Of a stretch of 64,000 bases of DNA, positions 47,211 through 58,100 are shown in pieces. Position 1 is the first letter of the stretch; each line of letters begins with the position of its first letter. The notes under the pieces were generated by a model. It made no database searches. It had not been told where the DNA came from and was given only the letters and a program-made list of their open reading frames with translations. Source of the DNA: Lithospermum erythrorhizon (Eukaryota; Streptophyta; Magnoliopsida; Boraginales; Boraginaceae); assembly GCA_019722365.1 (NCBI GenBank), contig JADFUC010001938.1, positions 1-64,000 on the forward strand, read 5' to 3'. The translations under genes and the position numbers were made by a program.

Positions 47211-49079
47211 TTTCCAATATCTCAAGGACTCTACATAGAAGCCCTGAAACATTACAAGCATCTCCACTCCAATTCCTCCATTTCATGCGACCTTAATTTC
47301 ACATTTCCTTTGCTCCTCAAAGCATGCACCAAACTCAAAGCCACAACCCAAGTACAAATTTTGCATGCCCAAATTACTAAATTAGCCCTCCAAACACACA
47401 CTCAAACAGCATCAGCTCTCATGCATGCATACGTAAAATTGTCAATTTCACTCAATACCCTCCAACTGTTCGACGAAATGCCTGAACCAAATATTGAACT
47501 TTTCAATGCTGCCATTTCTGGGTTCTCTCAGAATGGATTCTTAAAGGAATCTTTTGGGGTGTTTTCTTTAGCTTGCGTGAGAAATGTGAGGCCTGATTCG
47601 GTTAGTGTGGTTAGTGTTTTGAGCAAGTGTGGTGATATGAAGAATGGTGTGGGGATGCATTGTTGGGCTATCAAGATTGGTCTTGAATGTGATTTATATT
47701 CCGCAACGTCGATTTTGAGTATGTATTTGAATTGTGGTGACATGGTTTCTGCTACAAAGTTGTTTGAGTTGGTTGAGAATAAGAATGTGGTATGTTATAA
47801 TGCTTATATGTCTGGTCTTTTGAAAAATGGCGTTTATTCAATGGTTTTGCGTGTCTTTAGGGAGATGGTTTCGTTTTCTAATGAAAAGCCAAATATGGTG
47901 ACTATAATTACCGTTTGTTCTGCCTGTGCCAAGTTGAGTCATCTTTTATATGGTCAGCAAGTACATGGAATTATAGTGAAGAGGGAGTTAAGGTTTGATG
48001 TCAAAGTCGGGACCGCACTTGTGGATATGTACTCGAAATGTGGTTCTTGGAGATGTGCTTATGAGGTGTTCATGGAGCTTGGTGACAGTAGAAATTTGGT
48101 ATCCTGGATTGCGATGATCACGTGTATGATAGAAAACGGTCAGAGTGAACATGCTGTTGAGCTTTTTAGTCGGATGGAAATTGAAGCAATGGTGCTGGAT
48201 TCTTCAACTTGGAATCCAATGCCGGATTCTTCAACTTGGAATCCAATGATCAGTGTTTTGTTGCATTTGAGAAAGGAAGCTGAAGCTCTTATGCTTGTCA
48301 GAAAATTGACATATTCTGGTGTAAAGCCTGGACTGAAGTCAATCACGAGTTTGTTGTCGGCTTGTTCAGGTCTGGTTGAAGTGAGGAGTGGAAAGGAGAT
48401 ACATGGTTATGTTTTCAGGATTGGTGCATATGGTGATGACTTTATTGCAACTGCTCTAATTGATATGTACATGAAATGTGGTCAGTGCAATTTTGCTTGT
48501 CATGTCTTTGATCAGGTTGGCAGAAAACCTGATGACCCTGTGTTCTGGAATGCAATGATTTCTGGTTATGGGAGAAATGGAGAGAGTGAAGCTGCTTTTG
48601 ATGTATTTCTTCAAATGCTGAAAGAAAATGTGCAGCCAGATGCAACGACTTTTAGTTGTATATTGATGGTATGCAGCCATGCTGACCAGATCAACCGAGG
48701 ATGGGAAATTGTCAGGTCAATGATAGTGGATCACAAATTGAACCCTACTGCTGAGCATCTTAATGTCATGGTTGATCTTCTTGGTCGACATGGTTGGCTG
48801 GAAGAAGCTCGAGGACTATTACGAGAAATACCCAAGCCTTCTGTTTCCGTATTTTCCTCTCTACTTGGAGCTTGTAGAAACTATACAGATTCCAAGCTTG
48901 GAGAGGAACTGGCAAAAAGAATTTTTGAGTTACAGCCTGAAAATCCTACTCCCTATATTATTTTGTCCAACATATATGCTGAACATGGGAAATGGGAAAA
49001 TGTAAAAAGACTGAGAGAAGCTATGGAGGAACAAACAGTGAAAAAATTGCGAGGGCATAGTTTGATAGGAATAACTTAA
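47211..49079 (+). CDS. Pentatricopeptide repeat protein, At2g02750-like
   Basis: Intronless, as most PPR genes are. The open frame runs from just after a stop at 47208 to 49079 (about 622 codons). The first ATG in frame is at 47421 (552 aa), but clear PPR sequence precedes it (GLYIEALKHYKHLHS, FTFPLLLKACTKLKATTQV), so the true start is disturbed or lies in another frame. Many 31-36 residue repeats follow (YNAYMSGLLKNGVYSMVLRV, GTALVDMYSKCGSWRCAYEV, DPVFWNAMISGYGRNGESEA), ending in an E-type motif (PYIILSNIYAEHGKWENVKR) without a DYW domain. Motif order and DPVFWN/LVSW motifs resemble Arabidopsis At2g02750. Such PLS-class proteins bind organelle RNA, typically in editing. Organelle targeting cannot be judged because the N terminus is unclear. 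Confidence 0.85.
   Translation, partial: FPISQGLYIEALKHYKHLHSNSSISCDLNFTFPLLLKACTKLKATTQVQILHAQITKLALQTHTQTASALMHAYVKLSISLNTLQLFDEMPEPNIELFNAAISGFSQNGFLKESFGVFSLACVRNVRPDSVSVVSVLSKCGDMKNGVGMHCWAIKIGLECDLYSATSILSMYLNCGDMVSATKLFELVENKNVVCYNAYMSGLLKNGVYSMVLRVFREMVSFSNEKPNMVTIITVCSACAKLSHLLYGQQVHGIIVKRELRFDVKVGTALVDMYSKCGSWRCAYEVFMELGDSRNLVSWIAMITCMIENGQSEHAVELFSRMEIEAMVLDSSTWNPMPDSSTWNPMISVLLHLRKEAEALMLVRKLTYSGVKPGLKSITSLLSACSGLVEVRSGKEIHGYVFRIGAYGDDFIATALIDMYMKCGQCNFACHVFDQVGRKPDDPVFWNAMISGYGRNGESEAAFDVFLQMLKENVQPDATTFSCILMVCSHADQINRGWEIVRSMIVDHKLNPTAEHLNVMVDLLGRHGWLEEARGLLREIPKPSVSVFSSLLGACRNYTDSKLGEELAKRIFELQPENPTPYIILSNIYAEHGKWENVKRLREAMEEQTVKKLRGHSLIGIT
48195..48248 (+). repeat. 27-bp in-frame tandem duplication in the PPR gene
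   Basis: Two adjacent units, 48195-48221 and 48222-48248, differing at one base (CTG/CCG). They encode LDSSTWNPM and PDSSTWNPM. The duplicated block adds nine residues at the start of a repeat whose normal motif is TWNxMIS. Confidence 0.95.
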
Positions 49080-50352
49080 AAATGTCAGCACGTGCATTTT
49101 TCATAGCCTCGCATCATTGGAATTCTGATTCTTAGGTGAGTCTGTGCTGCATTATGGTTCAAAGATGAAATAAATCACATTTTAGGTATTTATCTCTTAC
49201 TAAACCTGGCATTCAAAATTTCTAGTTCAATACAAGGTCTGACAGGATCTTTGACTCTGATCATATATTGACTGCATTTTCCTAGTTGTGTCAGCTTGAA
49301 TTTTCTTATATAATTAGAATTCGACTAAAGGAACCAGGTGGGATCATTCGGTTCGTCTAGTGAATAAATAGCAATCTTATTTTTATAGCATATGTTTTAT
49401 CAACAACACCTTTTCATCCAGGCACTTGAGGGAAAAATGAACTGAGGTTTCGGACAAAGCTGCAGTTCGAAACTTCTACTTCTTTTACCAAATGTAGACC
49501 GTACAAAGTATCCATCACAATACTAGTTTTTTCCTTCGTTAATTGTTAGAATTTTGTTCTACTTCTACCATGCTTTAAATTTTTTCAAAAATTGATGTAA
49601 ATTAGTAAGCTTGACCCCACTTAGTGGGACAAGGCTTCGTTTGGTTTGGATATAAACTAATTATCAACTCTTCACTAGAACCAACCACATTATGAACTAA
49701 CAAACTACAATGTGCAACTTTGTCGTTAAAGATATATTGGTTCTTATCAAGTTGATTTGATTTTCTTTGCATGGTCTATGCTCCTTTATGACTACTGCTT
49801 TGCTCATACAATTGGGCTGGTTTCTTCTTTATTTTCATCAGAGGAGTTGCAGTAATATGCAATTCACCTCTACTGCACATAGTAGTATAGAAGCTTATGC
49901 TTTGATGAACCTGGAATCTTGGAACCCCCCGGCGACATGATTTTATGCCACCTTCTACAGTTTGGTTTCATTATTGGGAGAATGTAATAGGGTTTTGATA
50001 GAGGTATTAACATCTACATTCACTTCTGTTCTGTCCGTGATAAACGGTTTTAACAAATCACCTGAACACTGAGTCAAGCCTAAATAAGGATGGAGAACAA
50101 AAGACGGGAAAAGTTATACCGCTAATATGTCCAATCAGAAAACAAAATATAGTGAATAAAATGTTGGTAGGAAAAAACTGTACAATGTTATGTCGTAATT
50201 GAAACACAAGCATTCTACAAGAAGAATGGCCCATGGTTGGCATTCTTTATTTGGTGACACTCACATACTAATTTTGCTAAGGTTGGAGAATACAAGCCAT
50301 GGTTGAGTGTGGCAACTTGTTGATCTAGTCCGTTACATATTTCTGAACCATA
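49080..50352. other. Spacer between the PPR and WRKY genes (tail to tail)
   Basis: Both genes point into this stretch, so it holds two 3' UTRs. At about 49605-49650 the words GCTTGACCCCACTTAGTGGG and ACAAGGCTTCG resemble the 3' part of a tRNA-derived plant SINE; only this fragment is present. Otherwise nothing. Confidence 0.4.
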
Positions 50353-53300
50353 TTACTTGCTACGATCACCTTTCTGCGATGTTGGAAAGAGAGGAGCCTC
50401 AGCTACATGGTATGGGAATGGACTGGTGGAGAGAGAGTTCCCTAGTTGACTATTTATTGGAGATGAGGATATATTCAAAGGACCTAAGACGGAGGGCATA
50501 TACATTAAAGGAACAGGCAGACGGAGGTGATTATAGTTTACTCCTTGACTAAGAGATTGCCTCAACCCCACACTTGAGTTATTACCGACAAGAGAAGAAA
50601 CTACAGCTGCTACTTGTGACTGAAATGTTGGATGGGACGTAATCATCGTGGTTGCAGCTGCAATTTTGTCATTCATCGTCTGTTGAGCAGAAATCAGGCT
50701 GTTATTGTTGGGTGGTTGACTAGTAGGCTGCTGCGTCAGTTGCTTTCGCTGACCTGAAGTATCCATTAGGCTCTGGTTATTGCTATAGAGGTTAAATTGA
50801 TGTTGAAATCTTGGTGAATGTTGGCGTCTTGGTGAAGACAGCCCTAGAAGATGAGATCTCCCGACGTGGCTCTTATTACTGAGTGATGCCCCATTAGTTT
50901 GTGCAGAAGAGGATCCTACCGGAAAAATGCATGCACTTGTCGGAGAATATGTTGTTTCCGGGTTCAACTGGGAACGGACAGTAGCAGAACTAGTTGCTGA
51001 AAATAGTCGAGATGCAGGGAAGTGTGGCAAAGTCATACCAGTGGGTGACAATATAGGAGAACCAGGGAAGTTTGGTGAGAGCCTACCAAGCTGGACTAAA
51101 GGAAATTGTGTTTTAGGGAGTGTAATACATAGAGCTTGTGGTTTCCCGGAAGGTGGTAAAGATGATGCAGGACAGCCAGTTGGCTGGGACATTAAAGATC
51201 TACGAGCGCCAGGAGTACTGAGAGGTATTTGTGAATTTGATGTAATGATATGTGTTGTTTGAGAACTTTTTGGGATACTAACTGTCGTTTGTGAATTTAA
51301 TAGGCTACCATGTGATGTTAGTGAACCTGTGGAGGCACCCCTTGACATAGGGACAGCTGCAGTAGGCTGAGGAGGCACATTTGTTGATATTGCTGTAAGG
51401 GGATGGTTATGGACTCCTTCATAGGTAGTGATCAAGGTGGACAAGTCGTTAGGACATATTTGCACCTGAAATTAAAATAATCATACAAAGATGAGTGCGA
51501 GAGTGAACATTTGAACTGAATAATGGTTTTAAATATCATTAAGACTTGTTTAGTTTGAGGGATTAACAGATTAATAGATTATATTACTTTTTAATTAGTA
51601 ATGAATATTTTATATATTTCCTCATTTAATGATTGTTGTTTCTTGAATATTATAACAGGTTACATAAACTAATACCACTCACTCAAGGGTTCACCCAGCC
51701 CTTGATGTATCATCCAATAAACTTCAACTGATATAGGGAAATGGTACCTGTTTTTTTGCCTCACATGTAGATGTGACACAGCAACGGTAATATGATCGTG
51801 GAAATGGACTTCCTTTAGCAGCCTTCTGCCCATACTTCTTCCACTGACATCCATCGCCTGTCTGCATTTAAAATTTTATCCCATTGATTTACATCAGACC
51901 ATACTTTTAATACTAACAATCTGATTATAAATTTCCACAACTAAACGGTGGAATAATGGCCTACTTGTCTTTTTATTATTATTTTATACTATAGTGTCAT
52001 ACTGCCCAATGTAACTGGTATTTAGTCTAGTTGGATGGTTATGTCCAATATTTTCTTAGGCAGAGATACCATAGTGACTTATTATGATTACCATAGTGAC
52101 TTATTATGACTATTTGTTTTGTGGGCTAATTTTGAATGTAGTTGTTTAACCATGCTAGAGATGTCCTAGTTTCTTATTCAGTTTTCCAGCTACTTAAATG
52201 TCATTATTGGTAATTTTCTCTGCTGGTCCTAAAGCAATGCCTCTCAATAAGTTTTATCTTTAAAAAAATTATGGAACTTCAGGAGCCAATAAATAGAATG
52301 CACGGCATTTCAGGGCATCAATAAACATGGAGATTACAGGGTTTCTTCCAGTTGATTATACTTTATTATGGAAACTTACCACTGGAGTGTTGCAGGGCAT
52401 CCTAACAGTGACAACAGTGGCTTTCTCCGGAGGATTCTGGAAGAAATTATCATCTTCTCCACTTCTGGGAATCTTTAATCTTCTGTTTTCTTCTTCTTTC
52501 TCAGTATCGTCACCTTGCTCTATTCTTTTCCTGGAGTTAAAATTACTCTTGAGCTCAGAGTACAAAGTATCCTCCTTGAATTCCAGTCCTAATGCAAGGT
52601 TCATATCTAATGTGTCATGCTTGTTATCGTTGTTAGCATTTTTACCCGCCTCTTCACCACTAGAGTTTATTGGGTACCTCATTAGGCTTAGAGAAACAGA
52701 GTCGGACTCAGCATTGTCCTGTGGTCTTGTTTCTGTTAGATTTGAATCTGTAGGTGTGTTGGGTTGATTTTGATCACATGATGAAAAGATTGAGGTTTGT
52801 GTTGTAACTGGAAGTCTGACGTGTTCATTGCCTGCAGGAGTACATACTGCTGTAGCTGAAGTTCTTTCCATTTGATTATTTTGTCTAGTATGGACAATAA
52901 AATTGTCTCCTTCAGCCACACCCGGGTGGAGTTCTGTCTGCATATAGTCGTTCTCCTTCGTGATGTCCAAAGTAACCATATTTAACTTCTCATCGTCCTC
53001 AACTTTTGCAACTTTAGCAGTAAATAATCTTTGTTGATGGTCCTGATCCAAATCATAAAAAATGTTAGCTCTCTCATTTAGAGAAAACAGATGGATCTTC
53101 AGAAGTGAATTTTATATTCATGCTTTGAAGAATATGCTGGAGACATGAAGAGTTATCAACCACCCCTGGCATTTGCAGAATTTGTAAGTATGTGTTTTTT
53201 GCAACTGTTTCCATGTCCTATGGAGTCAAAACGGGTCATCGGACTACCTACATTTTCATCTATTAGAAGTGTTGCGATAGAGAAGCCCACTTGATCTTGG

Positions 53301-53549
53301 GTCATTTCGGAAACAACCTAACTGCTATCAATGTGGTATGATAGATAACCCCCCCCCTCTCCCCTAGCCCGCTTAGGCGGTAGCCCTTTTTAAGTATTGG
53401 GGCATGTTTTGGTTGTGGAGGTATGTGTTTTTGTAACTGTAGTCAGTCTTGCACATCTTAATTGAAAAAATCCAGTATCACATAATTACCTGATTCTTGC
53501 CAAAAACTGAAAAATTATTAAAACTCATGTCAGTGGATGATGCAGACAT
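50353..53549 (-). CDS. WRKY transcription factor (group IIb-like) with WKKYGQK heptapeptide
   Basis: Four minus-strand exons, GT-AG and all phase 0: 53549-53490, 53042-52380, 51861-51748, 51465-50353; 649 aa. Residues about 30-58 resemble a weak leucine-zipper/coiled-coil region. [10 protein letters not shown] and MNLALGLEF follow, as in group IIb proteins. [11 protein letters not shown] leads into the WRKY domain (242-302): [20 protein letters not shown], then zinc ligands C268-x5-C274-x23-H298-x-H300 ([10 protein letters not shown]). The intron after KKQ is at the usual group IIb position. The canonical WRKYGQK is WKKYGQK (R249 to K), and the usual NPCPRAYYRC is [10 protein letters not shown]. 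The long Ser/Pro/Gln-rich C terminus may activate transcription. It should act in the nucleus and bind W boxes (TTGACC/T), with changed affinity possible. Nearest recalled relatives are the WRKY72/61 and WRKY9 types; the symbol is left open. Exon 1 is the least certain part. Confidence 0.88.
53340..53400 (+). repeat. SINE-like fragment in WRKY intron 1
   Basis: A poly-C run followed by CCCGCTTAGGCGGTAGCCCT and TTTTTAAG. It matches the GCTTAGGCAGGAGCTTATTT core of the fragment at 56340-56425 in the neighbouring gene. Probably remnants of one SINE family. Confidence 0.45.
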
Positions 53550-53556
53550 GGACTCA

Positions 53557-54515
53557 TTATACTTGGCTTGTTGTCTTTCTGACTGCTTTATTCAGGAGAA
53601 ATGAAGTTACTTGACCAACAATTACATATCTATTTGGTGTAGGGGACTGGCGCTTCAACGCTTTATGTGATTCAAGCTTCACAGCAGATGGTAATTTATC
53701 TCCACCCTCTTTCCTTAACTTCTTCACGGGGAAATAAAAATGAATCTTGAATCTTGGATCTTTCTCGTCTGAAGGAATCTGTAAGAACAGGTTGATTGAG
53801 CTTTTACCTTGTATTTACATTTACAGTTTTCTTCTTTCCCAGCTGAAATGCAAATTTGACTGTTAAAATGCATAATAATATTCACAATGCAAGCATAACA
53901 GTAATTATGTTCCTAATCGTCGGTGCCTTCCTTAATAGAATGCCTATATATGATTGTGAGAAGAAATAAAATGATTTATGAATCTGTAGTTCTGTACTGA
54001 TATTATTTGGATTCTTGATAGGATCATCACACAGTTTATCACCCTTACCAATATTTCTTTGATTTCTTTCGCATATACCAGAACAAGGAAAAATAGACGT
54101 TGCTAGGAAAACATAAACAAGTTTCTCGACATGAATAATTGATCATTACATGCATTGTTGAGATTAAAAAAACTATCATTTCATGCAGGAGTGTCAACAT
54201 TCGACGATCATGAAATCATGTCTGACTAGCAGAATTTAGGGGATTAGCATAATGCAACTAAACGATACATGTTAAAGAACGTAGTCCGAATTGATTCTTA
54301 CACAGGGACTTTTACTTGAATTGGAGTTTTATCTGCATATATTTTCTTTCTCCTTGATCACCTTTCTGCATCCAGGGTTCTCAAGGAATTGTCAAGGTTT
54401 TTACATTGTGTGACACCATTTCATGGTGTATCTTTCCATTGAAATATGCCGAGTATTTCGCCTTTCCACCTAAAAAATAGGGAAAAGATTCAGGCAGACC
54501 AAGGAAGTCACCCAT
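53557..54515 (-). CDS. Unidentified small gene or orphan exons upstream of WRKY
   Basis: An open stretch of 56 codons (53778-53611, IPSDEKDPRFKIHFYFPVKK at its start) is preceded by a good acceptor (TTCTTACAG) and followed by a possible donor (CAA|GTAACT); without that splice it runs on to a stop at 53557. A second candidate exon, 54515-54417, starts with ATG (MGDFLGLPESFPYF, ending KIHHEM) and ends at GT in the matching phase 0. Joined they would give about 106 residues, rich in Lys. I do not recognise the family and the first exon's donor (GTGTCA) is weak. It ends 8 bp before the proposed WRKY ATG. It may be a real small gene, a piece of a lost gene, or a longer WRKY N terminus. Confidence 0.3.
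53611..53861 (-). promoter_or_regulatory. W-box words upstream of the WRKY start
   Basis: TTGACC at 53611-53616 and TTGACT at 53856-53861, both core W boxes, lie 62 and 307 bp upstream of the proposed WRKY ATG. WRKY genes are often controlled by WRKY proteins, so self-regulation is possible. Single W boxes also occur by chance, and the first overlaps the coding-looking stretch. Confidence 0.3.
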
Positions 54516-55158
54516 TCAAGAAAACTTGCATGATTTTCTCTCAGACAATTGGTTTTGCGGATTTTGTTGTAAATCTTTATGTGTGATCAAAGTGAAAAGT
54601 AGAGGAGACTTTCACATCTAATGGATTCCATTTTTTGAGGAGTAGGCAATTATAAGCCTTTATATCTAGCTCACATATTGGCAATGTTTAATTTGTATGT
54701 TGTCAAAAGAGAGAATTTTATTGTATAACATAATGTTTCCTTATATTTTAAATAATCAAGTTATAAAATGTACATAGTAAATAAAAAATAACAATTTGTC
54801 AATTTAGACACATTAGTAACCGGACAATGTTTTAAATAATAGAAAATAAAATGTACATAGTAGGCAAACCGGACAATTTTTTAAGGGAAGGGAATTCATT
54901 TTATCAAAAATATAATTCAATAACATAATTTTCTAACACATATTTTGACAACATGTATAAAATATTTTAGCTAAATATATAAAAGTTGAATCATATTTTG
55001 ATGATATTTTTGAAAATGGAGGGAGTAAAATAGTGTAATCTAGTTCATGGGGTCACAATCCAGACAACAAGATCCCATAATCTTGTCCTCTTCACGTCCA
55101 CAAGACTCTTAAGAAGATTGCAACTTCATCTTCAAGAATCTCCTGCGCCCCCCCCAAG
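54516..55158. other. Intergenic region between the divergent WRKY and zinc-knuckle genes
   Basis: AT-rich. Near 55018-55028 the word GGAGGGAGTA is the right end of a Stowaway-like element whose left end was not found. The promoter of the gene at 55159 should be here. Confidence 0.4.
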
Positions 55159-58100
55159 ATGTCATTGAGGTCTATCTCATTCATGTTCTCAATGAGACAC
55201 ATTAGTAACAAGAACTTTAGATACTGGATATTACCACATTCCAAGAGAAAATCCAACTTCCTTCACATTTGTCCACCAATTTATTCTTCCTTCAATGATC
55301 AAGATTCCACTTCTCTCCCCAAACAATCGCAGGTACTTCAATATAACTTGTTCTTCAAAAAACCATCTTCTAAGTCCTAGATAATTTGCATTAGTTGTTA
55401 ATTCAAGAAAGTGTTGATGCTTAAGTATGTTATTTTATTTCATTTTGTGTTTAGTTGAAGGAGATAATTGCACAACTAATCTTTGCAGTTTGGCGAAATT
55501 TAAGACTTAGTTATTGGAGTTGAATTCGCCTGCATTTAGTATTTAAAGTTACATAAGTTGCATGCATTGTTCCGTTAGTATGTACCTTTTATGAAAGACA
55601 AAATTATAGATGTAATATTTATGCAACTCTAAGAACTAAATGTGCATCAATTCAAACTCCGTAACTATTTATGGACTTTTGCTAAACTTCAATGAGTGTT
55701 TGCACAATTATCTCACATGAATGTGTGATGCTCCCTCCATGCCAAAAATATTGTCGAGTTTGATTTTCATTGATCAAATTTTGATATCCTTAATTGACTT
55801 AACTTTTCATTCACCCAAAATGTCATATATTATCAGTAGTAGATGTAAAGTACCAACTTAGTACTTTTAAATCATATATTGTACAACATATATAAAAATA
55901 CTTGAGTCAGTTGTCAAAATTCAAGAATGGTCAATCTTATTGTGATGGAGGTAGTACTATTCATATTTACTGAACTTGTTCAATTTTTTTTTTTTTGTTT
56001 TGTTTGAGTAGCTGGGATATGATCCATCTGAAGACTTGTTTGGACTTGCAGCAGATATGCAACCAAGGTCTTTTCTTTTTCTTGTTACTGTGTTTTACTT
56101 AGTGTTTCTCTAAACTGTATTCACTTCAATAATTTGCTGATGTAGTTTCATTAAAGGAAGAAATAATACTTCATGGTTCATACTCGCTTCATCCCGAAAA
56201 GATTGGCAAGTTTGAATTTCGATGGTTGATTTTTAAAAATTTGATGATTCATTACACTAACTACGTCTCTTATCTATTGTGACGTAGTAAATAGTCTTTG
56301 CAATACGTGTCGGGTTAACTAGGAAATAACCTTCTTGTTATTACATGGGTAAGGTTGCGTACAATGACCTCCTTACCCTGCTTAGGCAGGAGCTTATTTA
56401 AAGGCAATGCGGCCCATGATTATGGAGTTTTTAAATTTTGTATCTTCTATAATATTGGTGATTTTTGAATCAATATAGTATTTACAACGCGCCTAACTAT
56501 TAACATGGTCGAACCAAATTACCTGTGTCAATTAACACAGTAAATTTTGTTACTTTTTCCAATTGAAAATCAAACTTGAAAATATTAGGTGGCTGGCGGG
56601 AGTTAGTTCATAAGAAGCTGTAGGCTACACCTCCTCTCCAGGGATTCTGAAGCTTTTGCTTTCCTTTGGTCTACACATGTTTGAGATGGGAATGTAAATT
56701 TGATTTACAAGTATGTGCTAGTTACATGTCTAGTGTGCTTCCTGACCTTTAACTGATAACAGGAAGCTTATTTCTGGTGGCTCGAAAACCCGATCATGGT
56801 TTGGTCCAAATGGTCAATATATCAGAGAACTACCTTGTCCGAGCTGCAGGGGAAGGGGGTATACTCCATGTGCAGAATGCGGAATTGAGAGATCCAGGGC
56901 AGATTGCTTCCAATGTAATGGAAAGGTGTTAACTTAACCGAACTGTAAACTTTTTCTTATTTATATCATCTAGCTACCAGAGGTTATCAGAAATTGGTGA
57001 GAAGTAGTACATCATACTTTGTTTATACGACTGTTTTGTAGACCGGAAACGTGTAGCACATCTTCTTTTACAAAGCAAGTTCCTAAACTTTTCTATGCGT
57101 TTCCTGGTTTTTGTTATTATAGGGCATGCTTACCTGTCAGCAATGCAAAGGAGACTGTGTTATATGGGAAGAATCAATAGATGAACAGCCATGGGAGGAT
57201 GCTCGCTCTACGTAAGTCTATCATGTGTCCTTTAGCTAAGCAAGAAACTATCTTACATGCAGTCACAGTTTACATCTCCCCTCTTGATAACAATCCTAAA
57301 TTATCATTCTAGTGTGCGTATTCAGTATGCATTCATACTCTCTCAATTGAGGTGCAAAGAAACTTCCATTCTAGTGTTGCAGATTTAGCTCATTCCTATT
57401 TGAGATTACTGTTATGCCGTCACCAAAATAAAAAGATTAAAACAATAAACTGAAAGAATATACAATATGCACTTGATAATCCTTGTATCTTCATTCGCAT
57501 CAGATCTCCACTCAAAGTCAAGGAAGATGACGATGTGGACAATTTGGACATAAAACTGGACGTGAAAAGAAAAACAAAGCGTGTATACCAATCTCCACCT
57601 CCTGAAGTCAATTTGAAGATTAGCAGATCACTAAAAGTTAGTGGTCCTCTTCCCTTTGTTGTACATGTGTTTGGCAAGAAAGCCTATGAGTTTGTGTCAT
57701 TGATTTATGTTTCATGGTATGAGAGTTGGCTTATAAGTTCCGACTATCTACTTTTGCATTGTTTCTTCCACATTATTTGAAGGAGGTAACTAAGCACGTA
57801 TGTGGTAGACTGGTAGCTACTTATATTGTTCTAGTTATTTTCCAACACTATTATCACTGTTATTGTTAAAGCCAATCACTATTTTACCTTCTTTCTTTAG
57901 TTGAATGATTGCAGAGCCTTAATGCAAAGACTGGGTTATTTAGTAAGCGGATGAAGATTATCCATGGTGATCCTACGCTGCATGCACAGAGAGTCGCTGC
58001 AATTAAGGTACATGTTTGTTGGTAATTTCTGTTTCAAGATTTCTCCTTTAGAACTCTCTCTGTCTTACCCTACTCTCTTGAATTCTTCGTTTCTAGAAAC

